A DNA stretch of 64,000 nucleotides from positions 1 to 64,000 of the forward strand of contig NC_013520.1 in NCBI RefSeq assembly GCF_000024945.1, read 5' to 3'. Of the stretch, positions 45,481-55,700 are shown one piece after another. The notes below the pieces were generated by a model. The model ran no database searches. It had not been told where the DNA came from and worked only from the letters and a program-made list of their open reading frames with translations. The stretch comes from Veillonella parvula DSM 2008 (GTDB lineage: Bacteria; Bacillota; Negativicutes; Veillonellales; Veillonellaceae). Made by a program: the position numbers and the translations under genes. Position 1 is the stretch's first letter. Every line of letters starts with the position of its first letter.

Positions 45481-46524
45481 ATGAAATATATAATCGTGTT
45501 GATGAGTGCCCTTTGCATGTTCGTTATGCCCGTATCGGGGGAGCAGGTAAATAAAGCAGAGCAGCCTATGCAGGGGACTACGGTAAAACAAGTTCATAGT
45601 GAAAGTAAGACCATATTATCTGACGACTCAGATACCTTTCATGTTAATTCGTCTCATACTCCAGATCATGTTATCGGTCAGGGCGGATTGGAGATGCCAG
45701 ACTCCACAGATAAAAAGACGACTCGTTATTCCGATACAGATGCGGTCAACTCTGCGTTGCAGGCGGTGGTCATGACTGGTGTTCATTCCGCAATGCACGG
45801 ATCGAAGGCGAAACCGTGGATGCAGCGAACCGTCTTGTCATTGCGCTTTCAGAAAAACTGGAAACCCTTGTACGGTGTGGAAACATTGCAGCCGTTAGGT
45901 CATTATGATGAGACATCTCGTCATGTGTGGTTTACACAGGAGCGGTTGGCGAATGCTGCGGATACAGGAACGACGGCGAATGTAGGCATCGGCTATCGCC
46001 GAATTGCTGAGAACGATGACCATTATTACGGTGGCAATCTGTTTTATGACCATCGGTTCAGAGGCAATCACGGTCGCATGAGTGTCGGGCTGGAGTACGT
46101 GTCGGGGATCGGTGCGTTTCGCATGAACTGGTATCGCGGTGTGTCTGGTGAGCGTTCCCTTGATGGTGCGACGCGTATGGAAAATGTGTCTAACGGATAT
46201 ACTGCGGAGTACGGGACTAGCTTCAAGAATGCCCGTTGGGCGCGCGTGTACATGGAAGCCTATCGTTGGCAGTTGCGGCGCAGTGCGGATAAGCATGGCT
46301 TGCGCATCGGCACGGAGTTGCAGCTCACGCCGAGAATTTCCGTGGACATGGGCTACAACAAACCGGAGCATGAGCACGGCAGTCCGTACGGTAAAATCAT
46401 GTTCCGTCTAGCCGGTGTCGATACGGCTTGGTTTGGTGGTAACCATCGATTGGATACAAAAACATCGGTTCGTGCTAATATGTTGGAAAATGTGCGTCGT
46501 CAACATATGGTGCACGTTGATTGA
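45481..46524 (+). CDS. Stand-alone inverse-autotransporter (intimin/invasin-type) beta-barrel protein
   Basis: A 347-residue secreted protein with signal peptide (MKYIIVLMSALCMFVMPVSG), a ~75-residue polar stretch, and a barrel domain from about residue 115. TTANVGIGYRR, YYGGNLFYDH, GNHGRMSVGLEYVS and FRMNWYRGVSG follow the pattern of the inverse autotransporter beta domain of intimin and invasin. In those proteins a long C-terminal passenger follows; here the protein ends ~20 residues after the barrel. It may be a passenger-less relic or a separate outer-membrane porin-like protein. Its G/C-rich codon use differs from the surrounding genes. The ribosome-binding site is weak. Confidence 0.75.
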   Translation: MKYIIVLMSALCMFVMPVSGEQVNKAEQPMQGTTVKQVHSESKTILSDDSDTFHVNSSHTPDHVIGQGGLEMPDSTDKKTTRYSDTDAVNSALQAVVMTGVHSAMHGSKAKPWMQRTVLSLRFQKNWKPLYGVETLQPLGHYDETSRHVWFTQERLANAADTGTTANVGIGYRRIAENDDHYYGGNLFYDHRFRGNHGRMSVGLEYVSGIGAFRMNWYRGVSGERSLDGATRMENVSNGYTAEYGTSFKNARWARVYMEAYRWQLRRSADKHGLRIGTELQLTPRISVDMGYNKPEHEHGSPYGKIMFRLAGVDTAWFGGNHRLDTKTSVRANMLENVRRQHMVHVD

Positions 46525-46601
46525 TAGATATATATATCTATTTATTATTTTGATAAAAGTAGCATAAGAATCTATATTTATTTTTTAGATAAAAGCAACA
46601 T

Positions 46602-46661
46602 AAGGAGCTGTTTTATAGTATCAGATGATTGTCATTTGGTATGAAAAGACAGTTCCTTTTT
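46602..46661 (+). terminator. Nested hairpin terminator after the inverse-autotransporter gene
   Basis: AAGGAGCTGT at 46602-46611 pairs with ACAGTTCCTT at 46649-46658 (one G-T pair), with an inner TCAGATGA/TCATTTGG stem, followed by TTTTTT. It lies between the inverse-autotransporter gene and the promoter of the next gene. Confidence 0.75.
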
Positions 46662-46690
46662 TATACATTAATTCATAAAAATTTATTTTG

Positions 46691-46719
46691 TTTACAAAAT
46701 AGAAAAAGAGTGGCACAAT
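46691..46719 (+). promoter_or_regulatory. Promoter of the SLH-tailed trimeric autotransporter gene
   Basis: TTTACA at 46691-46696 and CACAAT at 46714-46719, spacing 17, lie 65 bases before the ATG. The surrounding GTTTACAAAATAGAAA nearly repeats GTTTACAAGATAGAAA at 49480-49495 before the next autotransporter. Confidence 0.6.
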
Positions 46720-46783
46720 ATTCATGAAGCTATAATGAAGAATAAGTTACACGTGGAATTCATTAGGGAATGGAGAGGATAAA

Positions 46784-49189
46784 ATGAGCAAGCGTAAACT
46801 TATATTATCTGTGTTGATTAATGGTGTGTTGTTATCGAGCCTATATGTGGCCGGAGCGGTGGATGTGACACCGGGCAACGGGAACGGTGTAGCTATTGGC
46901 ACGGGCAGTAGTGCACCGAAGGCGGAAAACGTAGCCGTTGGCAAAGGTGCCGGCATTTCTTACTCGAACGGTGCTAGTGAGGCTACAGGTGATGTAGCTA
47001 TCGGCAATGGAGCAGGTATTAATAACTATGCTAGCCAAGGCGGTAGTATAGCTATCGGTAAAAATGCAAAGGTTGAAAATATGGCCGGTGGTGGAGAGGC
47101 TAGCTTTGCGTTAGGGCAAACGACCTACAGTGGAGGTTTTTTTTCTTCTGCTAGAATCCCTGCGGATCCTACAAAGGTGGTAGGCAGTGTCGCTATCGGT
47201 GATAATACATTTGCTCGTACCGGCAGTACCATGATTGGATCTCATAATTATAAAGGGGACCTTGGAGATACTACGGTAGATAGTGCATCCACAAGAAAAG
47301 ATGCATTAAATGTTTATACAACAACAATTGGTGCTAATAGCTTTAGCAATGGGGCTTTCACTACAAGCACAGGCGTATATAATATTATCTCCAGTGATTA
47401 TAATGGTGGACGAGCTGCAAATTCTACAAAGAATTTCGGTGCCACCATTAATGGTACATTGAATAGTATTGAATCAAAAACGGGTAGCTATTATTCGGGT
47501 GTTGCGAATAGTATCGTAGGTACTGCTAATCGGACCTTTAACTCCAATGGGTCTCTCGTATTTGGTGCTGGCAATGAAATAACGAATTCTGTAGCCGATA
47601 TTTCAGCACCAAGTTCGGGAGGTAATTCCGCTAAGGAATTATCTGAGAAATTACGTTCCGCTGTCAAAAATTCTAACGGTGGCGGTTCTACTATGGCATT
47701 TGGTAGCGGTAATAAGGCGGATTATACACTTCGCTCCGCACTTATGGGTGTCAATAATACATTGACTGGCGACCAAAGAAATAAAAGTACGAATACCATG
47801 TTGACGGGCTTTCACAATACGGCGGATAAGGTGTCCAATACGACTGTAATAGGGTCTGAAAATACGGTGACTAATTCTAAGAACAGTCTTGTAATGGGGG
47901 ATAATCGTGAGGTAAAAGATGCCAATCATGCGGTTCTCATCGGTTCTACAGACAGCAAGACTACGACATCTGTTAATAATGCGGTCGCTGTTGGACATAA
48001 TACGAATGTAACCGTAGAGGGCGGTGTTGCATTGGGCAGTGAATCGAAGGCTACTGTGGCGGCTGGATCCGTTGGGTATGATCCGAGTACAAAGGCACAG
48101 TCCACGAATACGGATTCTACGTGGAAGGCGACTAAATCGGCCGTATCTGTCGGTGATGCAAATAACAATATTACGCGTCAGATTACATCTGTAGCAGCCG
48201 GCACAAAGGATACGGATGCGGTGAATGTGGCACAGCTCAAAAAGTTGCAAAATCAAGTGAATGCGAACGGCTCCACTACTGTCAGTGCAGGTAAACATAT
48301 TAATGTGACAACTACGACGAACGGAACGACTAAAGATTATAAGGTAAGCCTATCTGACGATATAACGAATCAGATTACAAATAACACAACAAATATTAAC
48401 AATATACAAGGTGATGTGACCAACATTAAACAGAATGTAACCAATATTCAAGGTGACATTACTAATATCAAGCAGGATGTAACCAATATGGGGCGGAATG
48501 TAGCTCGTCTGGATAAAAAGGTTAACAAATCCGTGGCCGGAGTGGCCGCACTTGCCGCCTTGCATCCATTGGATTTTGACCCTGATGCAAAATGGGACTT
48601 TGCTGCTGGTTATGGCCACTATCATGATGGCAATGCCGCTGCATTGGGGGCTTTTTACAGACCAAATGAGGACTTGCAATTTAGTGTAGGATCTACTGTC
48701 GGTAATGGCGAAACCGTTGTGAATGCCGGTATGTCTGTGAAAGTAGGTGCTCACAGTAATGTATCCCGTTCTCGTGTAGCCATTGGTAAGGAAGTTTTGG
48801 AACTTAAGAAAACTGTAGCGGTACAAAATGCGCAGATTCAAAAGTTGACTGCTCTTTTGAATGGATTGGCTGGAACGAATATGAAAGCAGACCGCAGCAC
48901 ATTATTCCCTGATGTGCCGAATAATCACTGGGCATATGCGGCGGTTAGCGATCTATCTCGCCGGGGTCTTGTGGAAGGCTATCCTGATGGTACATTCGGA
49001 GGAGACCGTATGTTGACCCGTTATGAATTTGCTCAAATTGTATACCGAGCTATTCAAAACGGTGTTGTCGTCGATGATCGACTCGTATCTGAATTTGGTC
49101 CTGAAATGGCGTTATTCCGTGTGGATACTATTGCTAAGAATCATGAAGGACAACCAACTATTGAACGTGTAAGGGTTAATAAAAAATAG
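46784..49189 (+). CDS. Trimeric autotransporter adhesin (YadA-type) with C-terminal SLH domain
   Basis: An 801-residue type Vc autotransporter. It has a plain signal peptide (MSKRKLILSVLINGVLLSSL), YadA-head repeats (VAIGTGSS, VAIGNGAG, IAIGKNAK), a connector DTDAVNVAQLKKL, a stalk of 11-residue coiled-coil repeats (NIQGDVTNIKQNVTN), and the anchor near residues 586-655. A coiled-coil linker leads to an SLH domain near residues 706-757 (LFPDVPNNHWAYAAVSDLSR, GLVEGYPDGTFGG). In Negativicutes SLH domains bind polyamine-modified peptidoglycan, so this tail may tie the adhesin to the wall from the periplasm. Only one SLH module per chain, but three per trimer. GGAGAGG precedes the ATG. Confidence 0.92.
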   Translation: MSKRKLILSVLINGVLLSSLYVAGAVDVTPGNGNGVAIGTGSSAPKAENVAVGKGAGISYSNGASEATGDVAIGNGAGINNYASQGGSIAIGKNAKVENMAGGGEASFALGQTTYSGGFFSSARIPADPTKVVGSVAIGDNTFARTGSTMIGSHNYKGDLGDTTVDSASTRKDALNVYTTTIGANSFSNGAFTTSTGVYNIISSDYNGGRAANSTKNFGATINGTLNSIESKTGSYYSGVANSIVGTANRTFNSNGSLVFGAGNEITNSVADISAPSSGGNSAKELSEKLRSAVKNSNGGGSTMAFGSGNKADYTLRSALMGVNNTLTGDQRNKSTNTMLTGFHNTADKVSNTTVIGSENTVTNSKNSLVMGDNREVKDANHAVLIGSTDSKTTTSVNNAVAVGHNTNVTVEGGVALGSESKATVAAGSVGYDPSTKAQSTNTDSTWKATKSAVSVGDANNNITRQITSVAAGTKDTDAVNVAQLKKLQNQVNANGSTTVSAGKHINVTTTTNGTTKDYKVSLSDDITNQITNNTTNINNIQGDVTNIKQNVTNIQGDITNIKQDVTNMGRNVARLDKKVNKSVAGVAALAALHPLDFDPDAKWDFAAGYGHYHDGNAAALGAFYRPNEDLQFSVGSTVGNGETVVNAGMSVKVGAHSNVSRSRVAIGKEVLELKKTVAVQNAQIQKLTALLNGLAGTNMKADRSTLFPDVPNNHWAYAAVSDLSRRGLVEGYPDGTFGGDRMLTRYEFAQIVYRAIQNGVVVDDRLVSEFGPEMALFRVDTIAKNHEGQPTIERVRVNKK

Positions 49190-49213
49190 AATATATATAT
49201 GATTTATATTGTG

Positions 49214-49243
49214 AAAGCCGAGGCTCTAGGGCCTCGGCTTTTT
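49214..49243 (+). terminator. Rho-independent terminator
   Basis: AAAGCCGAGGC (49214-49224) pairs with GCCTCGGCTTT (49231-49241) over a 6-base loop and is followed by T residues. It ends the SLH-tailed autotransporter gene. Confidence 0.92.
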
Positions 49244-49701
49244 CGTGTACCTGTAGGTGATAAATTTTCTGTATATAAAATTATCTTATCTATGAAAGCA
49301 TTAAACTGAAAAGTCTAAAAATATGAAATTGATTACGTAATTACAATAATCGTTATATTTCGATATGTGGATTTATCGTAAAATTTGATAGGAAAGATGA
49401 AGATTCTATTTCTTAAAATTAAAAAGTATTAAATATGAAATAAATAAACCACAAAAATGAAGAAAAGATGAAAAAAGTCGTTTACAAGATAGAAATTTTT
49501 TGATATTGTATTGCCGTGGGTGAGTATATGATGAAGAATCATGAATAATTATAGTATTCGTATCGTAATTGAGAATACTAGTATTTGATGTAAGAAGTGT
49601 AGATGATAATCAATCTTTATACTTCTTCTTTTTATTATCTTTGCAATATTATGCAACACAAGTGGTGTGTTTTACTGAGGTTTCGGTAAGAAAGGATAAT
49701 C
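49244..49701 (+). promoter_or_regulatory. Promoter and long leader of the giant trimeric autotransporter
   Basis: TTTACA at 49481-49486 and TATTGT at 49504-49509, spacing 17, form the best promoter; the leader would be about 185 bases. Within it AAGAAGTGTAGA (49592-49603) pairs with TTTATACTTCTT (49616-49627), followed by CTTTTT, a terminator-like structure before the ATG. The left half (49244-49480) is AT-rich without visible genes. Confidence 0.6.
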
Positions 49702-52700
49702 ATGAATCGAATTTATAATGTTATTTGGAGTAAAACAAAAAAATGCTATGTAGTAGTATCTGAAATCGTAAAAACAGGTGGCGGTAAGGTAAAATCCGTA
49801 CAAACTGGTACAACTTGGGCACGTATGAGTGCAGTTATGGCGGTAGCGGCGTTATTGATGGGCGGTAATATTACTACAGCTAATGCAGCTACATATGCTG
49901 CTATGACAATTGATGCAGTAAATGGCTCTGGTTATGCTACTGGTAATGTAGTTTATGGTGAAGGTAGCTATTTATATAACTATCAAAACCCTGGGAACCT
50001 GACACCATTTGATAACAGTCATTTGTACAATGGTACAGATAGAGGTAACTATACAGAAAATAGCTTTGCCGGCATTGCTATCGGTACTCATACAAATATT
50101 CAGGAAACAGCGCATCCTACTTATTATTCCGGCTTGGCTATCGGTAACTATGCTCAGGCCACAGGTGGTATTTCCTTTGCTTTAGGTCATTATGCTCAGG
50201 CCTTATCACCATCTGCTATGGCTCTTGGTACAGCTACAAAGGCGAGCGGATTTAACTCCTTGGCTATGATGCGTCAATCTGCTGCAGAAGGTGAGTTCTC
50301 TACAGCATTGGGTACTGCATCTTGGGCAAAGGGTAATGGTAGTTTTGCCATGGGTTACTCCGCTACAGCAAAAGCGGATCAATCCATTGCAATCGGTGCG
50401 GCAGAAACTATAAAATTACCTGGTCAACAACATGGTACTCCAAGTGCTAAATATAATGGCGATGGTAATACCGTAACAGAAGGGGCTCGTTCTCTTGCTT
50501 TCGGTACAAAAGCTCGTACTGCAGTTGGTGCAGATGATTCTATGGCATTCGGTTCTTCATCCAGTACCGGTGGCGCCAATGCGGTAGCTATGGGTTATAG
50601 TGCTAATGCTAGTGCAGAGAATGCCTTTGCCATCGGTAATACGGCGCAATCATCCGCACAAAATGCTGTGGCAATGGGTAAAAGTGCAAATGCAAGTGGT
50701 GTAAGCAGCTTTGCTATGGGTAGTAGTTCTAATGCTGCTGGTGCCGATGCTATTGCTATGGGTAGTTCTTCCCAAGCAAAATTATCCAACTCCATCGCAT
50801 TAGGTGGTAATGCTAAATCCTTGGGTGCTGATGCGCTTGCACTTGGTGGTGCGGCGAATGCCTCTAAAGATGGTGCCATTGCAATCGGTAAAGAAGCAAA
50901 AGCAAACAATACTAATACGACAGCTATCGGTCTTGGTGCCACTGTTACAGGTACTAACTCCATGGCTATTGGTACAAATGCCGTTGCAGAATCCAATAAC
51001 TCCTTGGCATTGGGCACTGGTACGGAAGTAAGAGGTGCCTTGGTTAATGGTTTCTCTGCTTTTACTAACCAACAAAATAACAATGTTGCAAACGGTGTAG
51101 TTGCGGTAGGTAACGTAGGTTCTGAACGTCGTATCATCAACGTAGCGGGTGGCGAAAACGATACTGACGCAACAAATGTAAAACAATTAAAATTTGTAAA
51201 CAGTAACTTAGCAAAATCCATCGCAGGTCCTACTTATACGGGCTATGAAGCGAATGGTTCTACATATAAAGCGCCTGATTTCAATATCAAGAACAGTACT
51301 TACCATACGGTAAAAGAAGCTGTTGAAGCGGCGCAAACGAATTTCTTCAGTGCTAAAGGTACATCTGCCGATGCGAACTACGATAACACAGGTGCTACAG
51401 GCAACAATGCGACAGCGGCCGGTGTACGCGCTTCTGCAGCAGGTAACTTCGCGACAGCTGTCGGTGCTGATGCGACTGCAGCTAATGCGAACAGCACTGC
51501 TATCGGTTATAAAGCTAAATCCAGCGTAGATGACGGCGTTGCATTGGGTGCGAATTCCGTTGCTTCCGTTGCAGCAGGCACAGCAGGCTATAATGTTAAA
51601 ACTGCAGACAGCCGTACAAACGGATATAGCGGATTGACAGGCGCTGCGTTGACTTCCACTATGGGGGCGGTGTCCGTAGGTGACGGTGGTACAAAAACTC
51701 GTCAAATCACAAATGTGGCTGCAGGTACAGCGGATACTGACGCTGTTAACGTGGCACAATTGCGCAATGTTAATTTGAAAGTAGCTGGCAACACTGGCAA
51801 AAATGACGTTTTATTAGATAACCAAACATTGACTGTAAAAGGCGACGGTTCTTATGTTACGACATCTGTTAACAACCAAACAATCGATGTGACGTTGACT
51901 GATGCTACTAAGAATAAAATCGACAATGCAGCAAATAAAGACTTGTCCAACATTACGGACGGCGGTAAATCCGTTATCCGTGATGAAGCTCAAAAAGCAG
52001 TTAAAGTTGTTGCTGGTAAAAATACGACCGTTACAGAAGGTACGGACGGTACATATAAAACATATAAAGTTGACGTAGATGCTCCTGACTATCAATTAGT
52101 TGAAAACAGCAGTGCTGCAGATAAAGCTTACACTGTATCTGGCAATAAAGTTGACTTAACTGTACAAGATGCTAAAAATCCTGCGAATAAGAAAACTGTA
52201 ACTATCAAGGATATCGCGTCTAAAACAGAACTTGATACTACAAAAACAGAGCTTATTAATAAAGGTTTGAAATTCGATGCTGATAATGGCGGCGAAAAAA
52301 CAAATAAATTAGGCTCCAAGGTAACAGTAGCTGGTGATGGTACTAACATCAATACTACAATTACACAAACTGGCGACGATACAACAATTAAGGTTGCATT
52401 GGGTCAAGACATCAATGTTAATACGGTAACTGCTACAAAAACTGTAAAAGCTGGTACTGCCACTATGGGTACCCAATCTGTAACAGATAATAAAAGTGCT
52501 GCTCAGAACGGTAACTTTGTATCCGGTTTGGACAATAAATCTTGGACTTTAACTGATCCTACTTTTGTATCCGGTCGTGCGGCAACAGAAGATCAACTTA
52601 AAATTGTCAGCGATGCTGTAAAAGCAGCTAATGCAAGTGCTTCTGACTATCGCTTGATCGCTAATCCGAACAATGCGGCAGACGGCTCTTATAAAGTTGA

Positions 52701-55700
52701 TAACAATAAAGTTGATTTGCAAGTGAAAGACGAAAAATCCAGTGATGTTAAAACTGTAACGATTAAGGATATTGCGTCCAAAACTGAACTCGATAAAGTA
52801 AAAGACCGCTCCGTAAAATATGACGGTAACACAGGCCATGACACAGTAACTTTGGAAGGTCCTAACGGTACAAAAATTACTAACTTGAAAGATGGTAACG
52901 TAGCAGCTGGTTCTAAAGATGCTGTAAACGGCGGTCAATTACATCAAGTAAAACAAGACCTTGGCGATCAAATTACGAATACCAAGAATGACTTGATTAA
53001 CACAGGTCTCAAATTCGATGCTAATGTAGGTGGCGTAAAAACTAACAAATTAGGCTCCACTGTTACAATTCAAGGTGAAGGTACTGCTGCTGACGCTGAT
53101 TATAGCGGTGAAAACCTCAAAACTTTCATCAAACAAGATGCGGCGACAGGCAATACGACTATCGACGTGAAGATGAATAAAAACCTTAAGGTTGAATCTG
53201 TGAAGGTTGGCAAAAATGGTAAGGACGGCGTATCCATTACAGGTCCTGACACAGCGAACGGTACAGATGGCAAGGTAGCTGTTACTGATAAAAACGGTAA
53301 TGAAGCAGTTTCTATTTCCGGTAAGGACGGCGTAGGCCACATCGGCTTGACAGGCCCTGCAGGAACGAACGGCGTGAACGGTACTAACGGTATCGACTTG
53401 TCCGTGAAACCTGGTTACAACGATGCTGCTACAGGCGTTAAAAGCGAAAAAGGTGTAGACGGTACAAATGGTCTTACTCGTATCGTATACACTGACGGCA
53501 ACGGCGAGCACCAAGTTGCGACTATGGAAGACGGTTTACAATTCACTGGTAACAACACTGGTACCGTGAATAAACAAAAATTGAACTCCTTGGTGAAAGT
53601 ACAAGGTGAAGGCGTAACTGAAGCTGAGTCTACTACATTCAAGAGCGCATCTGGCAATATCAACGTAAAAGCTGATGGCACTGACAAATTGGAACTTCAA
53701 TTGGCGAAAGACCTTAAAAATCTTGATTCCGTAACAGCCGCTAAGACTGTGAAAGCAGGCAGTGCTACTATGGGTGGTCAAACTGTTAACAATGCAGCTG
53801 GTGATAGCGAAACAGGCAATTATGTAACAGGCCTTGATAATAAAGATTGGGATGCAAATAAGATTGTATCCGGTCGTGCCGCAACAGAAGATCAATTGAA
53901 AAAAGCGTTGGATGCTCAAAGTGCTAACTCCACTGATTATCGTTTGATCAAAAATCAAGCGGCAGGCTCTAATGGAGACTACACTGTAGATGCAAACGGC
54001 GATGTAGCGTTGACTGTACAAGATAAGAATCATCCAGATCAAACAGAAACCGTTACCATCAAAGACGTTGCTTCTAAATCCAAACTTGATAAATTGAATG
54101 ACCGTGCTGTTAAGTATGATTTGGACCCTACTGGTAATCCTGATAAATCCAAGGTAACTTACGAAGGTCCTGCATATAACAACAAACAAGGCGGCACTCA
54201 CGTAACGAATGTAGCATATGCTACAGGCAACGATGGCAGCGAAGCGGTTAATGTGGACTACTTGAATGACAAAATTAAAGATAGTGCGGACGCATTAACT
54301 AATAAAGGTTTGAAATTCGATGCTAACCAAGGCGGCGAAAAAACTAACAAGCTTGGCTCCAAAGTGACTATTAAAGGTGAAGGCACTGCAGCTGACGAAG
54401 ATTACAGCGGCGAAAACATCAAGACTTTCATCAAGCAAGATGCACAAACTGGCGACACTACTATTGACGTGAAGATGAATAAAAACCTTAAAGCTGAATC
54501 CGTGAAGGTTGGTAAAGACGGCAAAGAAGCTGTATCCATCTCCGGTAAAGACGGCGTAGGTCACATCGGTCTTAACGGTAAAGACGGCCGTAGCGCTGAC
54601 ATTTCTGTTGAAAAAGGTGATCCGGATCTCAACGGTAACGAAATCACTCGTATCAAATACACTGATGAAAACGGTAAGACACATCAAGTGGCAACCAAAG
54701 ATGACGGCATGGCATATGGTGGTGACTCTGGCGACGTTATTAAGAGAAAACTTAACACTCAAGTAAATGTTAAGGGTGGCGTAACTGATAAAACTAAACT
54801 TTCCAACGATGACAACATCGGCGTTGTATCTGACGGTACAGATACATTGATGCTTCGTTTGGCGAAAGACCTTAAAGGTCTAAATTCCGTTACTTTCAAC
54901 AACGGTGCAAACGGTAAAACCGTTGTAAACGGCGAAGGCATGACTATTAAAGATGCAGCAGGTAATCCGTTGACAGCTGTTACAAAAGACGGCGTGAAGA
55001 TTACTGATGGTCCTTCCATGACGAAAGACGGCATCGATGCAGCTGGTAATAAAATTACAAACGTTCAAGACGGTAATGTTGCAAAAGATAGCAAAGACGC
55101 TGTAAACGGTGGCCAATTGCATACAGCTATCGAAGACATCAAAACTAAAGGCTTTGGTCTTGAAGCAGAAGACGGTCAATCCGTGAAAAAAGCTCTTGGT
55201 GAAACTGTTAAAGTTAAAGGTGATGACACGAATATCAAAACATCCGTAGACGGCGGTGCTGTTAAGGTGGAATTGAAAAAAGACATCACTGTAGATACTG
55301 TAACAGCTAACACTGTGACTACAGGCAATACTAAGATGGATACAAACGGCGTTACTATCAAGGACGGCGCTAATGAAGCGACTAAGTTGACTAAAGATGG
55401 CTTGCAAATCAATGATGGTGGCAACAAAGCTGTTACTATCAATAAAGATGGCTTAACAATCGAAAACGGTCCTAAGGTAACAAAAGACGGTATCGATGCG
55501 GCTAATAAGAAGATCACTAATGTGGCTGATGGTACTATTGGCGCTGGTAGCAAGGACGCTGTAAACGGCGGTCAATTGCATACAGCTATTGAAGACATCA
55601 AATCCACAGGCTTCGGTCTTAAAGCGGAAGACGGTAACTCCGTGAAGAAACCTCTTGGCGAGACAATCGACTTGAAAGGTGACGGCAATATCAAAACTTC

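Noticed and set aside
50595-51221. 208-codon and other minus-strand frames inside the giant adhesins
   Set aside because: These arise from repetitive Ala/Gly/Asn codons of the adhesin genes; no ribosome-binding sites and no family resemblance.
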